In this document: piece after piece, positions 1-8,210 of the stretch
How the letters are laid out: every line of letters starts with the position of its first letter
Position numbering within the stretch: the stretch's first letter is position 1
NCBI RefSeq assembly: GCF_002269255.1
Contig: NZ_CP022823.1
Coordinates: 2,666,001 to 2,730,000 of the forward strand
Length of the DNA stretch: 64,000 nucleotides
Reading direction: 5' to 3'
Origin: Klebsiella quasivariicola
GTDB lineage: Bacteria; Pseudomonadota; Gammaproteobacteria; Enterobacterales; Enterobacteriaceae
Made by a program: the position numbers and the translations under genes
Notes under the pieces: generated by a model
Told to the model about the DNA's origin: nothing
What the model saw: the letters and a program-made list of their open reading frames with translations, nothing else
The model's database searches: none

Positions 1-20
1 CTCCTCTCGCCACGGCAGGA

Positions 21-872
21 TCACCACTTCATTTCGCCGGTATTCACTTTGGCGCTTAACTCCAGCGAGCTGCTCTCCGCCAGCCCCGGCCACTGCGTCT
101 CCATCGCCTTGATCACGCCGGCAGAATCCGGATGCGTCTTCAGCGCCTGCTCAAACTGCTGGAGATAGGTTTTTGTAAAGCGCACTGCGCTGTCTCCCTC
201 CGGCGGCGTGCCGAGATAATGGCCCGGGATCACCCGCTGCGGGTGCAGGGCGATCATCTGGTCCAGCGTGTTGCGCCATTTTTGACGACTGGCCGGTGTC
301 TGGGTGTCGGCGGTCCAGAGATGCATGCCCCACGCCACGCCGGTGCCGCCGAGGATCGTTTTGTTCGCCCGGATCCAGACGAACGCCGCGTAGTCATGCG
401 GTTGCATTATCGTCACTTTCTCACCGTCGATGGTAAAGCTGTTGGCCTTCAGCGCCTGCGGGACGTAGACCTGCGTCGGCGCGCCATCTTTCATCTGCGG
501 GCCCCAGTACGCCAGCTTGGCCGCTTTCGTCGCTTCGATATGCTTGACCACCTCCGCGGTGGCGACCACTTCCGCCTGCGGGAAGGCTTTCACCAGTGGC
601 TCAAGACCAAAATAGAAATCAGGATCGCCGGAGGTGATCACAATCCGCGTGAGCGGCTTGCCGTTTTTCTTGATCATTTCCACCAGCTTTTCGCCGTCTT
701 TCACACTAAATTGCGCGTCAAACAGCACCGCTTCATGGGGGCCGGAAACGAGGGTCGAGTTAACGGCAAAAAGGCCTTTTTCTTGCGGGTTATAGGTTTG
801 CAGCGTTAGTGGCGCTGCAAAGACCGCGCTACTGAACAGGGCGGTGGCCATAGCAAGGGCAGATAATTTCAT
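21..872 (-). CDS. Secreted metallo-beta-lactamase-fold protein with degenerate metal site
   Basis: 283 aa with a clear signal peptide (MKLSALAMATALFSSAVFA, cleavage near residue 19), so probably periplasmic. The body reads as an MBL-fold hydrolase: the strand-loop around residues 78-90 (ITSGDPDFYFGLEPL) sits where the family carries THxHxDH, and a late VIPGHYLG motif near residue 217 matches a conserved MBL histidine. Three of the four ligands of the first motif are replaced (S, D and F where His is expected), so ordinary zinc hydrolase activity is doubtful. It is divergent from the LysR gene at 987, which is a likely regulator. The substrate is unknown. Confidence 0.75.
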   Translation of the reverse strand: MKLSALAMATALFSSAVFAAPLTLQTYNPQEKGLFAVNSTLVSGPHEAVLFDAQFSVKDGEKLVEMIKKNGKPLTRIVITSGDPDFYFGLEPLVKAFPQAEVVATAEVVKHIEATKAAKLAYWGPQMKDGAPTQVYVPQALKANSFTIDGEKVTIMQPHDYAAFVWIRANKTILGGTGVAWGMHLWTADTQTPASRQKWRNTLDQMIALHPQRVIPGHYLGTPPEGDSAVRFTKTYLQQFEQALKTHPDSAGVIKAMETQWPGLAESSSLELSAKVNTGEMKW

Positions 873-986
873 GATTCGTTCTCATTAACAGGTGAATGCG
901 TTTCATTGTACGGATTTCGTTATTTGATAGAATTCCTGAAATAAGAGATGCTGAGTTTCATAAATCGTGCAGATGAAGGGGCCATA

Positions 987-1880
987 ATGGACAGGGTGAT
1001 TGCGGCGCAGGTGTACCTGCGCATCTGCGAGCTGGGGAGCCTCAGCGCGGCGGCGCGGGCGCTGGGGATGTCGCGCCCGATGGTGAGCCGCTATCTGGAG
1101 CAGATGGAAAGCTGGGCCGGCGCCCGGCTGATCCATCGTTCAACCCGCCGGCTCACGCTGACCCCGGCGGGAGAAAAGGTGTTGCTTAAGACCCGTGGTC
1201 TGACGCGGATTGCCGATGAGATCGCTGGCGAGCGCCAGCGGGCCGACCCCAGCGGCACGCTGCGCGTGGCCTGCGCGCACTTCACGGCAATGCAGTTGAT
1301 CTCTCCGCTGCTGCCGGACTTCCTTGCCCGTTACCCGCTGCTGCGCCTGGAGCTGGATATCAATAACCATCCGGTCAGCCTGATCGGCGAACGCATCGAT
1401 GTGGCCATTCGCATTACCGACAACCCGGAGGCCGGGGCGATCGCCCGCCGCCTCGGGCTGTGTCGTTCACTCCTCTGTGCTGCACCGCGCTGGCTTCGCC
1501 AGCATGGCCCACTGACGACGCTTGACGATCTGCAACACCATAACTGCCTGTTATACAGCCATTTTGCCGGCCAGCGCTGGCAGTTCAGCGATGCGCAGGG
1601 GCAGGAGGCCTCGGTGGCGGTTAAGGGTAATCTGAGCGCGGGGATCTCTTCTTTGCTGCTGGAGGCGGCGGTGGCCGGGTGCGGCATTGCGATGCTCCCC
1701 GAACTGGAAGCGCGAAGCGCAATCGCCAGCGGGGCGCTGGAGGTGGTGCTTCCTGACTGGACGCCGAAGGCGCTGAGCGTCTACGGCATCTACCTTTCCC
1801 GTGACTACCAACCCGACGGACTCCCGCTGTTTCTGGATGCGCTACAGCGGCGTCTGGGGGAGGCCGCCGCCGGGGCCTGA
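987..1880 (+). CDS. LysR-family transcriptional regulator
   Basis: 297 aa. The N-terminal winged helix-turn-helix (VYLRICELGSLSAAARALGM, then MSRPMVSRYLEQME) is followed by a LysR substrate-binding domain (about residues 85-290). I chose the ATG at 987 because it puts the HTH at the usual distance from the start; an upstream in-frame ATG at 948 would add 13 residues with no homology. It is divergent from the MBL-fold gene, with which it shares a short intergenic region, so that gene is the most likely target. The sequence shows no effector. Confidence 0.85.
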   Translation: MDRVIAAQVYLRICELGSLSAAARALGMSRPMVSRYLEQMESWAGARLIHRSTRRLTLTPAGEKVLLKTRGLTRIADEIAGERQRADPSGTLRVACAHFTAMQLISPLLPDFLARYPLLRLELDINNHPVSLIGERIDVAIRITDNPEAGAIARRLGLCRSLLCAAPRWLRQHGPLTTLDDLQHHNCLLYSHFAGQRWQFSDAQGQEASVAVKGNLSAGISSLLLEAAVAGCGIAMLPELEARSAIASGALEVVLPDWTPKALSVYGIYLSRDYQPDGLPLFLDALQRRLGEAAAGA

Positions 1881-1921
1881 GTGCACTTCAGCCGCGCCGG
1901 TGGATGAGCTGCCAGGGTGCC

Positions 1922-2167
1922 TTACTCATTGCCCCATTGATTAAGGAAGTTGGCAATATCGTCAATACGGCGTTCATCAATGGCCGCTTCGCGGGCCATC
2001 TCCTGCTGCGCCTCTTCTTCGATCTCTTCGTTATTCATCAGTCGCTCAATCAGCAGCTGAAAATAGCGTGCCAGCGCATCGCGTTCCGTCTCCTTAACCG
2101 GCGAAGCCGCTTCGGTCTCGTATTCGTCCACGATGTCATAAAATTTCAGGGGGATCTCATTGCTCAT
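1922..2167 (-). CDS. ymjA: YmjA/DUF2543 family small protein
   Basis: 81 aa, acidic and helical, with the family-typical core (LMNNEEIEEEAQQEMAREA) and the conserved end FLNQWGNE. This matches the E. coli YmjA family in length and motifs. The function is unknown. It is convergent with the LysR gene (41 bases between the stops) and is transcribed alone. Confidence 0.85.
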   Translation of the reverse strand: MSNEIPLKFYDIVDEYETEAASPVKETERDALARYFQLLIERLMNNEEIEEEAQQEMAREAAIDERRIDDIANFLNQWGNE

Positions 2168-2282
2168 CAGTTGTCCTCAGGTTTGGCGTCGCTCAGCGGC
2201 GGACGGACATCATAGCACGCGGCCGGTCGCCGCGGCTGCAGGAGAGAAAAAATCACCGCGCGGGGAAAGCGAAGCGAGAAGG

Positions 2283-2312
2283 CAAAATAGCGCCGCCTGG
2301 ACAGGCGGCGCT
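2283..2312 (-). terminator. Rho-independent terminator after the SDR gene
   Basis: Inverted repeat AGCGCCGCCTG / CAGGCGGCGCT (2289-2299 and 2302-2312). On the minus strand it is followed by TATTTTGCC. It lies 28 bases past the stop of the SDR gene. Confidence 0.7.
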
Positions 2313-2339
2313 GGGTGACGCACCGGTCTGGCGGAAGGC

Positions 2340-3254
2340 TTAAACTACGCCGTCCCCGCCGTCAGAGCACCAGACCTGCCCGGAGGTATATGAGCAGGCG
2401 TCGGATGCCAGCGTAACATACAGGGGGGCGATCTCTACCGGCTGCCCCGGGCGCCCCATAGGGGTGTCTTTCCCGAACTGTTTCACTTTCTCGTCCGGCT
2501 GGCCGCCGCTGGATTGCAGCACCGTCCAGTAAGGGCCGGGGGCCACGGCGTTCACGCGAATGCCTCGTTTGGCCACCTGTTTGGCCAGCGATTTGGTAAA
2601 GATCGCCAGACAAGCTTTGGTCTGAGCATAATCGAGCAGGATCGGACTGGGTTTATAGGCCTGCACCGAGGTGGTGTTGATGATCGCGCTTCCGGCCTGC
2701 AGATGAGGCAGTGCGGCGCGGGTGATCCAGAACGGCGCGTAGACGTTGGTTTTAAAGGTGGCGTCGAAATCTTCGGTGGTGAGCTCCTCGAGCGTCTCGC
2801 AGTATTGCTGGCGTCCGGCGTTATTGACCAGGATGCTCAGACCGCCCAGCTGTTCCACCGCCTCGGCGACCAGCAACTGACAGAACGACTCGGAGCGAAT
2901 ATCCCCCGGCAGGGCCACGGCGGTGCGGCCTTCGGCTTTGATCAGCGCGATGACTTCATCCGCATCCTCTTGCTCTTCCGGCAGATAATTGATTGCCACG
3001 TCGGCCCCTTCGCGGGCAAAGGCAATCGCCACTGCGCGGCCAATCCCGGAGTCGCCCCCGGTGATTAACGCTTTCTTACCGGCCAGTCGCCCGGTGCCGG
3101 TATAGCTGGTTTCCCCATGGTCCGGCGAAGGCTCCATCTCCGCATCCAGACCCGGTGGGGTTTGTTCTTGCTCCGGGAACTCCGGACGGGGAGCCGTCTC
3201 TTCTGGCAACATGGAGGTGGGTAATTTCTTCATTGGCGGTTTTTCATCTTGCAT
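2340..3254 (-). CDS. Short-chain dehydrogenase/reductase, YghA-like
   Basis: 304 aa. A proline- and glutamate-rich N-terminal extension of about 45 residues precedes a classical SDR domain: cofactor motif TGGDSGIGRA, NNAG, catalytic Ser in the TTSVQAY stretch and the YAQTK active-site pair, ending SDACSYTSGQVWCSDGG. The extension plus domain matches the E. coli YghA type of stress-associated oxidoreductase; the substrate is unknown. The start was chosen at the ATG preceded by AAGGAG with a 6-base spacer; two upstream in-frame ATGs have poorer spacing. A weak sigma-S-like -10 (CTATCCT on the minus strand, near 3289-3295) lies upstream, consistent with the stress genes beside it. Confidence 0.88.
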   Translation of the reverse strand: MQDEKPPMKKLPTSMLPEETAPRPEFPEQEQTPPGLDAEMEPSPDHGETSYTGTGRLAGKKALITGGDSGIGRAVAIAFAREGADVAINYLPEEQEDADEVIALIKAEGRTAVALPGDIRSESFCQLLVAEAVEQLGGLSILVNNAGRQQYCETLEELTTEDFDATFKTNVYAPFWITRAALPHLQAGSAIINTTSVQAYKPSPILLDYAQTKACLAIFTKSLAKQVAKRGIRVNAVAPGPYWTVLQSSGGQPDEKVKQFGKDTPMGRPGQPVEIAPLYVTLASDACSYTSGQVWCSDGGDGVV

Positions 3255-3904
3255 AGTCATCTCCTTCAGACAGAACGGGCCAGCCATAAGGATAGGCCAG
3301 CTTCACTCCCATTCAGGCCAATAGCGACAGACAGCAGGACGGTTTACGTCCTTTAAAAGCGGCGCGATTAATTCTTAACTGGCTGATCCTCGGCGTATTT
3401 CACGGTCTGGCGCTGCGTTATTATTACGAGTGGTAAATTAGGATTATTCCATCATTAATCACCGCGTGGCGCTATTTTTCCATCAGGTAGAGTTCTCGTT
3501 TTTAGCTTTTAAAGTCAGCCATATTGTCTGTGAAAATATATTTTTATTTATGCCAGGGAGTGAGCAACTACCCAAAGAGAGGTATTATTTTTGAAAGCAA
3601 ATGTGTCTATCCGTGGGACAAAAAAAGAGGTTTGATGCTTTTCATTTATTTACAAAACCTTGCCTGGTAAAAAAAGCGCAGTGATAAATGACAACAACCC
3701 GAAGCGAATAAGTTAGTTACATGGTGATTATTTTTTATCGCCGCTGCGTTGTATATTTTTATTTTCCACATTGTCTTGCTTAAAGTCCGGTTTTAATTTG
3801 ACCCCTGCGGGTATTCCTCTAGTGTTAGATAGCGAGGGCGATGATTTGTAACAGGGTCATTTTCCATTTACCAACCGATATTGATCAAACCCAAGGTGAA
3901 AATT
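3255..3904. other. Long AT-rich intergenic region
   Basis: About 650 bases between divergent genes, markedly AT-rich against the surrounding sequence. A possible sigma-70 -35 (TTGACC near 3799) precedes a weak -10-like stretch (TAGTGT) upstream of the KGG gene. An open frame ending at the TAA at 3434 would encode a hydrophobic C-terminal segment, but it has no ATG, GTG or TTG start. I see no other gene, RNA or repeat. Confidence 0.5.
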
Positions 3905-4090
3905 ATGGCAGAGCATAGAGGCGGTTCAGGTAATTTTGCAGAAGATCGTGAAAAAGCATCCGAAGCCGGGCGTAAAGGCGGACAGCACAGCGGCGGGAAC
4001 TTCAAAAATGATCCTGAGCGGGCATCCGAAGCCGGGAAAAAGGGTGGTAAGAATAGTCATGGCGGCGGGCGTAAAGCCGGTGACAGTTAA
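3905..4090 (+). CDS. KGG-repeat stress-induced protein (YciG-like)
   Basis: 61 aa and very hydrophilic. Repeated motifs of the type SEAGRKGG / SEAGKKGG (residues about 18-50) define the KGG/con-10 family, which includes E. coli YciG. These are stress- or stationary-phase-induced proteins, and YciG is linked to motility in enterics. The start is the ATG after AAGGTG with an 8-base spacer; an upstream ATG at 3881 lacks a ribosome site. It is followed by a hairpin terminator, then by a YciE-type gene, echoing the yciGFE neighbourhood of E. coli. Confidence 0.88.
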   Translation: MAEHRGGSGNFAEDREKASEAGRKGGQHSGGNFKNDPERASEAGKKGGKNSHGGGRKAGDS

Positions 4091-4104
4091 TGACTGAAGC
4101 CTGA

Positions 4105-4165
4105 GACGCCTCACAAAGGCGTCAGAACAAAAACCTGTGGGCCGCTGGTCCGCAGGTTTCTGTTT
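4105..4165 (+). terminator. Tandem hairpins after the KGG gene
   Basis: Two inverted repeats: GACGCC/GGCGTC (4105-4123) and AAACCTGTGG/CCGCAGGTTT (4131-4159). The second is followed by CTGTTTATT, as in an intrinsic terminator. Confidence 0.7.
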
Positions 4166-4291
4166 ATTGGACCCTTTAATAATTAACAGGAGATGGCAAA
4201 CCATAGGCATTTATCTGAGCAACAGCATAGATAAATGATTTGGCAATACGCTGATTAAGGGGCGAATATTTACATTACAGCAGGTAATAAA

Positions 4292-4507
4292 ATGAAGTTG
4301 ACGCCGGTTTTTATTAAACGCTGTCATCTTGTGGCCGCCGTGATGTGGGTAGGTCTGGCCATACCCTCGTTAATCTGGTGGAAAAACAGCGTCCTGTGGG
4401 TCATCCTTATCAGTATTTACGCAAATATTGTTGGGCACTTATCAGGATATAGCGCAGCGCGAGCTGACGAGGCGGCGGAAGAGAATGAAAATTCCGCGCC
4501 AAAATAA
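4292..4507 (+). CDS. Small membrane protein, unknown function
   Basis: 71 aa with two hydrophobic segments (residues about 12-27 and 32-50), then a short acidic tail (EAAEENENSAPK). It is probably an inner-membrane hairpin protein. The start has a weak AGG-type ribosome site 9 bases upstream. It ends 23 bases before the DUF892 gene and is likely cotranscribed with it. I recognise no family name. Confidence 0.7.
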   Translation: MKLTPVFIKRCHLVAAVMWVGLAIPSLIWWKNSVLWVILISIYANIVGHLSGYSAARADEAAEENENSAPK

Positions 4508-4530
4508 CGTGTTTGCCCAAAGAGGCTTGT

Positions 4531-5037
4531 ATGACTGATATTGAAAATTACCACAACTGGCTTCGCGATGCGCATGCAATGGAAAAACAAGCTGAAACGA
4601 TGTTGATAGCGGTGAGTCGCAGGGTAGAAAACTATCCGCCATTACGCACCCGTCTTGAACAACATCTTTACGAAACCCGTCGGCAATTATCGGCGCTGCA
4701 GGATCTTATTGCCCGCAATCATATTTCCCGCTCCGCGTTGAAAGAGGCGATGAGCCGTGTGGCGGCGCTGGGCCAGACCATCGGCATGATGCTGCCCGGC
4801 GATGAGATCGTTAAAATCATTACCACTACCTATGTTTTTGCCCAATTCGAGGTCGCCTGCTATACCGCCTTATTAACGGCGGCTAAACGGGCAGGTGACC
4901 ACCATGCCCTTCACGCCCTGGAAGCGATACTGGCGGAGGAGCGAGGTATGGCAGACTGGCTGCGTCATCATCAGTCGGCGCTGGTGGCGGAATTTCTTCA
5001 TCGCGCTGAACGTCCTGGCGTAGAGGTCGGACATTAA
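4531..5037 (+). CDS. DUF892 ferritin-like protein (YciE/YciF type)
   Basis: 168 aa, all alpha-helical. It matches the ferritin-like DUF892 family: opening NYHNWLRDAHAMEKQAETML, central LYETRRQL, later FEVACYTALLTAAKRAGD and AILAEERGMADWL, which supply the E, H and ExxH-like residues of the four-helix bundle. YciE/YciF relatives are stress-induced; whether this copy binds metal is untested. The start was chosen at MTDIENY; a GTG/TTG start at 4513 would add six residues. Confidence 0.85.
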   Translation: MTDIENYHNWLRDAHAMEKQAETMLIAVSRRVENYPPLRTRLEQHLYETRRQLSALQDLIARNHISRSALKEAMSRVAALGQTIGMMLPGDEIVKIITTTYVFAQFEVACYTALLTAAKRAGDHHALHALEAILAEERGMADWLRHHQSALVAEFLHRAERPGVEVGH

Positions 5038-5054
5038 GCAGTCGGAGATAAATT

Positions 5055-5237
5055 ATGGTTAAACGCCACACTATCGCGCTCCCCGCCGCCGAGGGAGAGG
5101 TGCCTCTGCTGTTAACCGCCAGACAACAGGCTCTGGTTGACGCAGTCGCTAACAGACCCCTCCCGGCAACGCAGAATGAATCAGCGCCCGTTGACCCACC
5201 CTGCGAGAAAGAGGTTGGTGTGCGCAAACCGCGCTGA
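5055..5237 (+). CDS. Small hypothetical protein
   Basis: 60 aa with no recognisable domain. The N-terminal half carries a mildly hydrophobic helix (LLLTARQQALVDAVANRPLP) and the C-terminal half is polar and proline-rich. A ribosome site (GGAGAT, 6 bases before ATG) and its position 17 bases after the DUF892 gene, in the same direction, support real translation as part of the operon. Confidence 0.55.
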   Translation: MVKRHTIALPAAEGEVPLLLTARQQALVDAVANRPLPATQNESAPVDPPCEKEVGVRKPR

Positions 5238-5275
5238 ATCTCGGTGACTGACGGGCAGAACGCGAGGTGATAGGG

Positions 5276-6901
5276 ATGCAACGTGAAGAGTGGTTTCACC
5301 GGGCCGTCATTTATCAGGTTGATAGTTCGCTGTTTTATGACGCCAACGGCGATGGCTACGGCGATCTCGCCGGTATTCGCCAAAAGCTCCACTACGTTCG
5401 CAGTCTTGGGGCGACGGTTCTCTGGCTGACCCCGTTTTATCTTACCCCTCTGCAGGATGATGGCTACGATATCAGCGATCATCTGCAGCCCGACCCACGA
5501 TTCGGCACCATCGCCGACGTGATTGAGCTGATTGCCCGCGCCCGGGAGCTGGGGTTGCGGGTCATCGTTGAGCTGGTCATTCAGCACACCTCTGCGCAGC
5601 ACCCGTGGTTTCAGGCGGCCCGGCAGGATCCTCATTCTCCCTGGCGGCCGTACTATCTGTGGGCCGATAAGCCACCGGAAAACGACGATCCCCCGATGTT
5701 TCCCGGCGTTGAGGAGAGCGTCTGGCGCTGGGATGAACAGGCCGGACAGTATTACCGGCACATGTTTTATCGTCATGAGCCCGATCTGAATCTTGCTCAT
5801 CCGCCGGTGATCGCTGAAATCGAAAACATCATCACCTTCTGGCTGCAGGCGGGGGTATCAGGTTTTCGCCTTGATGCCGCATCGCATCTGGTCAAGCAGG
5901 CCGGGAAGGGCGACGAGGCGCGCGGCTACCCGCTTCTGACCCATCTCCGGCAGGTCGTTCAGCGTCACAATCCCGATGCGATACTGCTGGGGGAAGTGGA
6001 TGTGGCGGTGGAGGACTACCGCCATTATTTCGGCCGCGGCGACCGGCTGCAGATGGTGCTTAATTTTTGGCTTAACAAATACCTCTACCTCAGCCTGGCG
6101 CAGCAGCGCGCCGCACCGGTGGTGAAGGCCCTGCAGGCGATGGTGTCACCCCCGGAGGGGTGCTGCTTCGTTAACTGGCTGCGTAACCATGATGAACTGG
6201 ATCTCGAGGGGATTGGCGAACGCAATAAGCGCCAGGTTATCCGCACCTTTGCTCCTGATAAATCGATGTCCGTTTATCAGCGCGGGGTGCGCCGGCGGCT
6301 GGCGCCGATGCTGGATGGCGATACCCGGCGCATTGCGCTGGCCCATGCGATCCTGCTGGCGCTGCCCGGCGTGCCGGTGATGCGCTATGGCGACGAGATT
6401 GGCATGGGGGACGATCTGAGTTTACCGGAACGCTACGCGGTCAGAACACCGATGCAGTGGTCGGCTGCGCCCAACGGCGGCTTTTCCCGGGCGGCGCGGG
6501 ACGACCTGCCGGTAAAACCGGTGGCCAGCGGACGGTGGCGCTACCTGCGGGTCAATGTCGAAGCGGCGCTGCGTCATCCCCGATCGCTGCTACACCGGGT
6601 GCGCAATATGGTACTGGCGCGGGCGGAATATACCGAGCCGGGCTCCCTTCCTTTCGCCATTCTCGCGGTGAAACCCGCTGCGGTGCTGGGCCTGAGCTAT
6701 CGCAGCGAGTCGCGCGAGCTGCTGATGCTGGCCAACTGCAGCCCGCAGGCGCTGGAGGTCCAGCTCCCGCCGCTGGCCGAGGGCTACTGGAGCCCAATTC
6801 TGGAAGATAAGTTGTACCAGGACGCGCTGCACGGTGGGAAAGACGCGCGGCTGAAGCTGGGAGGATACGGTTACCGCTGGTTCAGCCGCAGCCTGTTTTA
6901 G
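5276..6901 (+). CDS. GH13 alpha-amylase-family enzyme, trehalose synthase-like
   Basis: 541 aa. A GH13 TIM barrel starts directly at WFHRAVIYQVDSSLFYDANG. Catalytic residues are present: nucleophile Asp in GFRLDAASH (about residue 199), acid/base Glu in LLGEVD, and the transition-state pair in NWLRNHDE. The pattern is closest to maltose alpha-D-glucosyltransferases (trehalose synthases). Conserved region I reads ELVIQHTS where DLVVNHTS is usual, so Asn is replaced by Gln. A small C-terminal beta domain is present. The start is the ATG after GAGGTGA; a GTG at 5267 is less likely. Trehalose formation would fit osmotic stress, but the reaction is inferred. Confidence 0.85.
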   Translation: MQREEWFHRAVIYQVDSSLFYDANGDGYGDLAGIRQKLHYVRSLGATVLWLTPFYLTPLQDDGYDISDHLQPDPRFGTIADVIELIARARELGLRVIVELVIQHTSAQHPWFQAARQDPHSPWRPYYLWADKPPENDDPPMFPGVEESVWRWDEQAGQYYRHMFYRHEPDLNLAHPPVIAEIENIITFWLQAGVSGFRLDAASHLVKQAGKGDEARGYPLLTHLRQVVQRHNPDAILLGEVDVAVEDYRHYFGRGDRLQMVLNFWLNKYLYLSLAQQRAAPVVKALQAMVSPPEGCCFVNWLRNHDELDLEGIGERNKRQVIRTFAPDKSMSVYQRGVRRRLAPMLDGDTRRIALAHAILLALPGVPVMRYGDEIGMGDDLSLPERYAVRTPMQWSAAPNGGFSRAARDDLPVKPVASGRWRYLRVNVEAALRHPRSLLHRVRNMVLARAEYTEPGSLPFAILAVKPAAVLGLSYRSESRELLMLANCSPQALEVQLPPLAEGYWSPILEDKLYQDALHGGKDARLKLGGYGYRWFSRSLF

Positions 6902-7893
6902 CGCCGTTTCCCGGCACGACGAAACAGCGCCCGCAGGGCCATCGTCGCTACCGCCACGCCAACGCCGGCGGCCACTTTCCCCGGGAGATCGGCGCTGATC
7001 GTCACTGCTTTACGCCGCGCGCTATCGTTAAAGGGCCCGTGGCCGGGATGGTTGCCGCGCACCGGTGAAAACAAGTCGTCCTGGTGGTCAGCCGGTTTCG
7101 GCTGGCCGGTAAACTGTCCCTCCCAGGCTTTCTTCACCAGCAGCCGATCGAGCAGGCGCGGGAAGAAGACCTGCCCGAGGATCGACTGGATGGTGCTTTT
7201 CCCGACCCACAGCTCGTTGACCGGGCGCCGGACGACGCTATAGATAGCCTCGGCGGCGACTTCCGGCTGATAGACCGGCGGCACCGGTTGCATGGCCTGA
7301 TCCATCTTGTTTCGCGCCCAGCCAAACTGGGCGGTGTTCATCCCCGGCAGCTGAACCATGGTTAACTGGATGTGGATCCCTTCGTGCATCAGTTCGGTAC
7401 GCACGGCATCGGTAAAACCGCGGATCGCCGCTTTGGCTCCGCAGTAAGCCGATTGCAAAGGGATCGACCGCCAGGCGAGCGCCGAGCCCGCCTGAATAAT
7501 CACCCCCCGATCCCGGGGCGTCATCACCTCCAGCGCCGCGCGGGTACCGTTCACGTATCCGAGGTAGGTCACCTCCGTCACCCGGCGAAACTCTTCGTCG
7601 CTCATCTGGCGAAAGGGCGCCAGCACGGTGGTCATGGCATTGTTGACCCACACATCTATCGCGCCGAGCGTGGTTTCCACCTCAGCGGCGGCGCGTTGCA
7701 GGGCGCTGGCATCGGCAACGTCGGCGCTAATTGCCAGCGTTTTTACCCCGAATCGTTCACAGCGTTGCTGTGTCTCCTGCAGACTGGTTTCGTCCCGAGC
7801 GATCAGCGCCACATGGTAGCCGGCGCGGGCAAAACGCAGCGCGGTGGCTTTGCCCGCGCCTGCCGTACCTCCGGTAATGACCATTACAGACAT
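6898..7893 (-). CDS. Short-chain dehydrogenase/reductase with C-terminal membrane helix
   Basis: 331 aa. Classical SDR: TGGTAGAGKA cofactor motif at residues about 7-16, NNAM, and the active-site YCGAK pair near residue 154. After the SDR core comes an extension of about 80 residues ending in a hydrophobic helix (VAAGVGVAVATMALRALF) with a basic tail, so the enzyme may be membrane-anchored. The start is the ATG preceded by GAGGTCACT; upstream in-frame codons lack a ribosome site. It overlaps the end of the convergent GH13 gene by 4 bases. The substrate is unknown. Confidence 0.87.
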   Translation of the reverse strand: MSVMVITGGTAGAGKATALRFARAGYHVALIARDETSLQETQQRCERFGVKTLAISADVADASALQRAAAEVETTLGAIDVWVNNAMTTVLAPFRQMSDEEFRRVTEVTYLGYVNGTRAALEVMTPRDRGVIIQAGSALAWRSIPLQSAYCGAKAAIRGFTDAVRTELMHEGIHIQLTMVQLPGMNTAQFGWARNKMDQAMQPVPPVYQPEVAAEAIYSVVRRPVNELWVGKSTIQSILGQVFFPRLLDRLLVKKAWEGQFTGQPKPADHQDDLFSPVRGNHPGHGPFNDSARRKAVTISADLPGKVAAGVGVAVATMALRALFRRAGKRR

Positions 7894-8060
7894 AGTGACC
7901 TCATTATTTTTAGCTAGCGCAATATTCACTGCACGGATCGGTTAATTATTTCTCACCGACGACATTCCAGAAGTGGGAAATATCCTGGAATGAACGCCGT
8001 GTGAATCAGACGACATATTCGGGTTACTTTGGACGGATCCTGCCTGGACCGGCGTAGGCG

Positions 8061-8070
8061 TTCTATAATC
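8061..8070 (+). promoter_or_regulatory. Candidate sigma-S-type -10 for a small-protein gene
   Basis: TTCTATAATC contains a perfect TATAAT (8064-8069) preceded by C, as sigma-S prefers. No good -35 sits 16-18 bases upstream. It lies 34 bases before the small ORF at 8104. Confidence 0.45.
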
Positions 8071-8103
8071 TGTAAGATCCCTGACAAACAGCGAGGAGGA
8101 AAA

Positions 8104-8199
8104 ATGTTGCCAGTAGACGTTCTTAGCGTTGAAAAAGAAGAGGATGATGCCACTCGTGCCCCGGAGTCGGGCGATAAGCAACCGGAGCGCGATAAATAG
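8104..8199 (+). CDS. 31-aa small hydrophilic protein
   Basis: The ORF encodes 31 aa, highly charged and rich in E, D and K, with no hydrophobic segment (starts MLPVDVLSVEKEEDD, ends GDKQPERDK). Support comes from a near-perfect ribosome site (GAGGAGG, 4 bases before the ATG) and a TATAAT box upstream. It ends 11 bases before the stop of the convergent DUF421 gene. It resembles stress-type disordered peptides but I recognise no family. Too short for most gene callers. Confidence 0.55.
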   Translation: MLPVDVLSVEKEEDDATRAPESGDKQPERDK

Positions 8200-8210
8200 C
8201 CAAACCGCTA

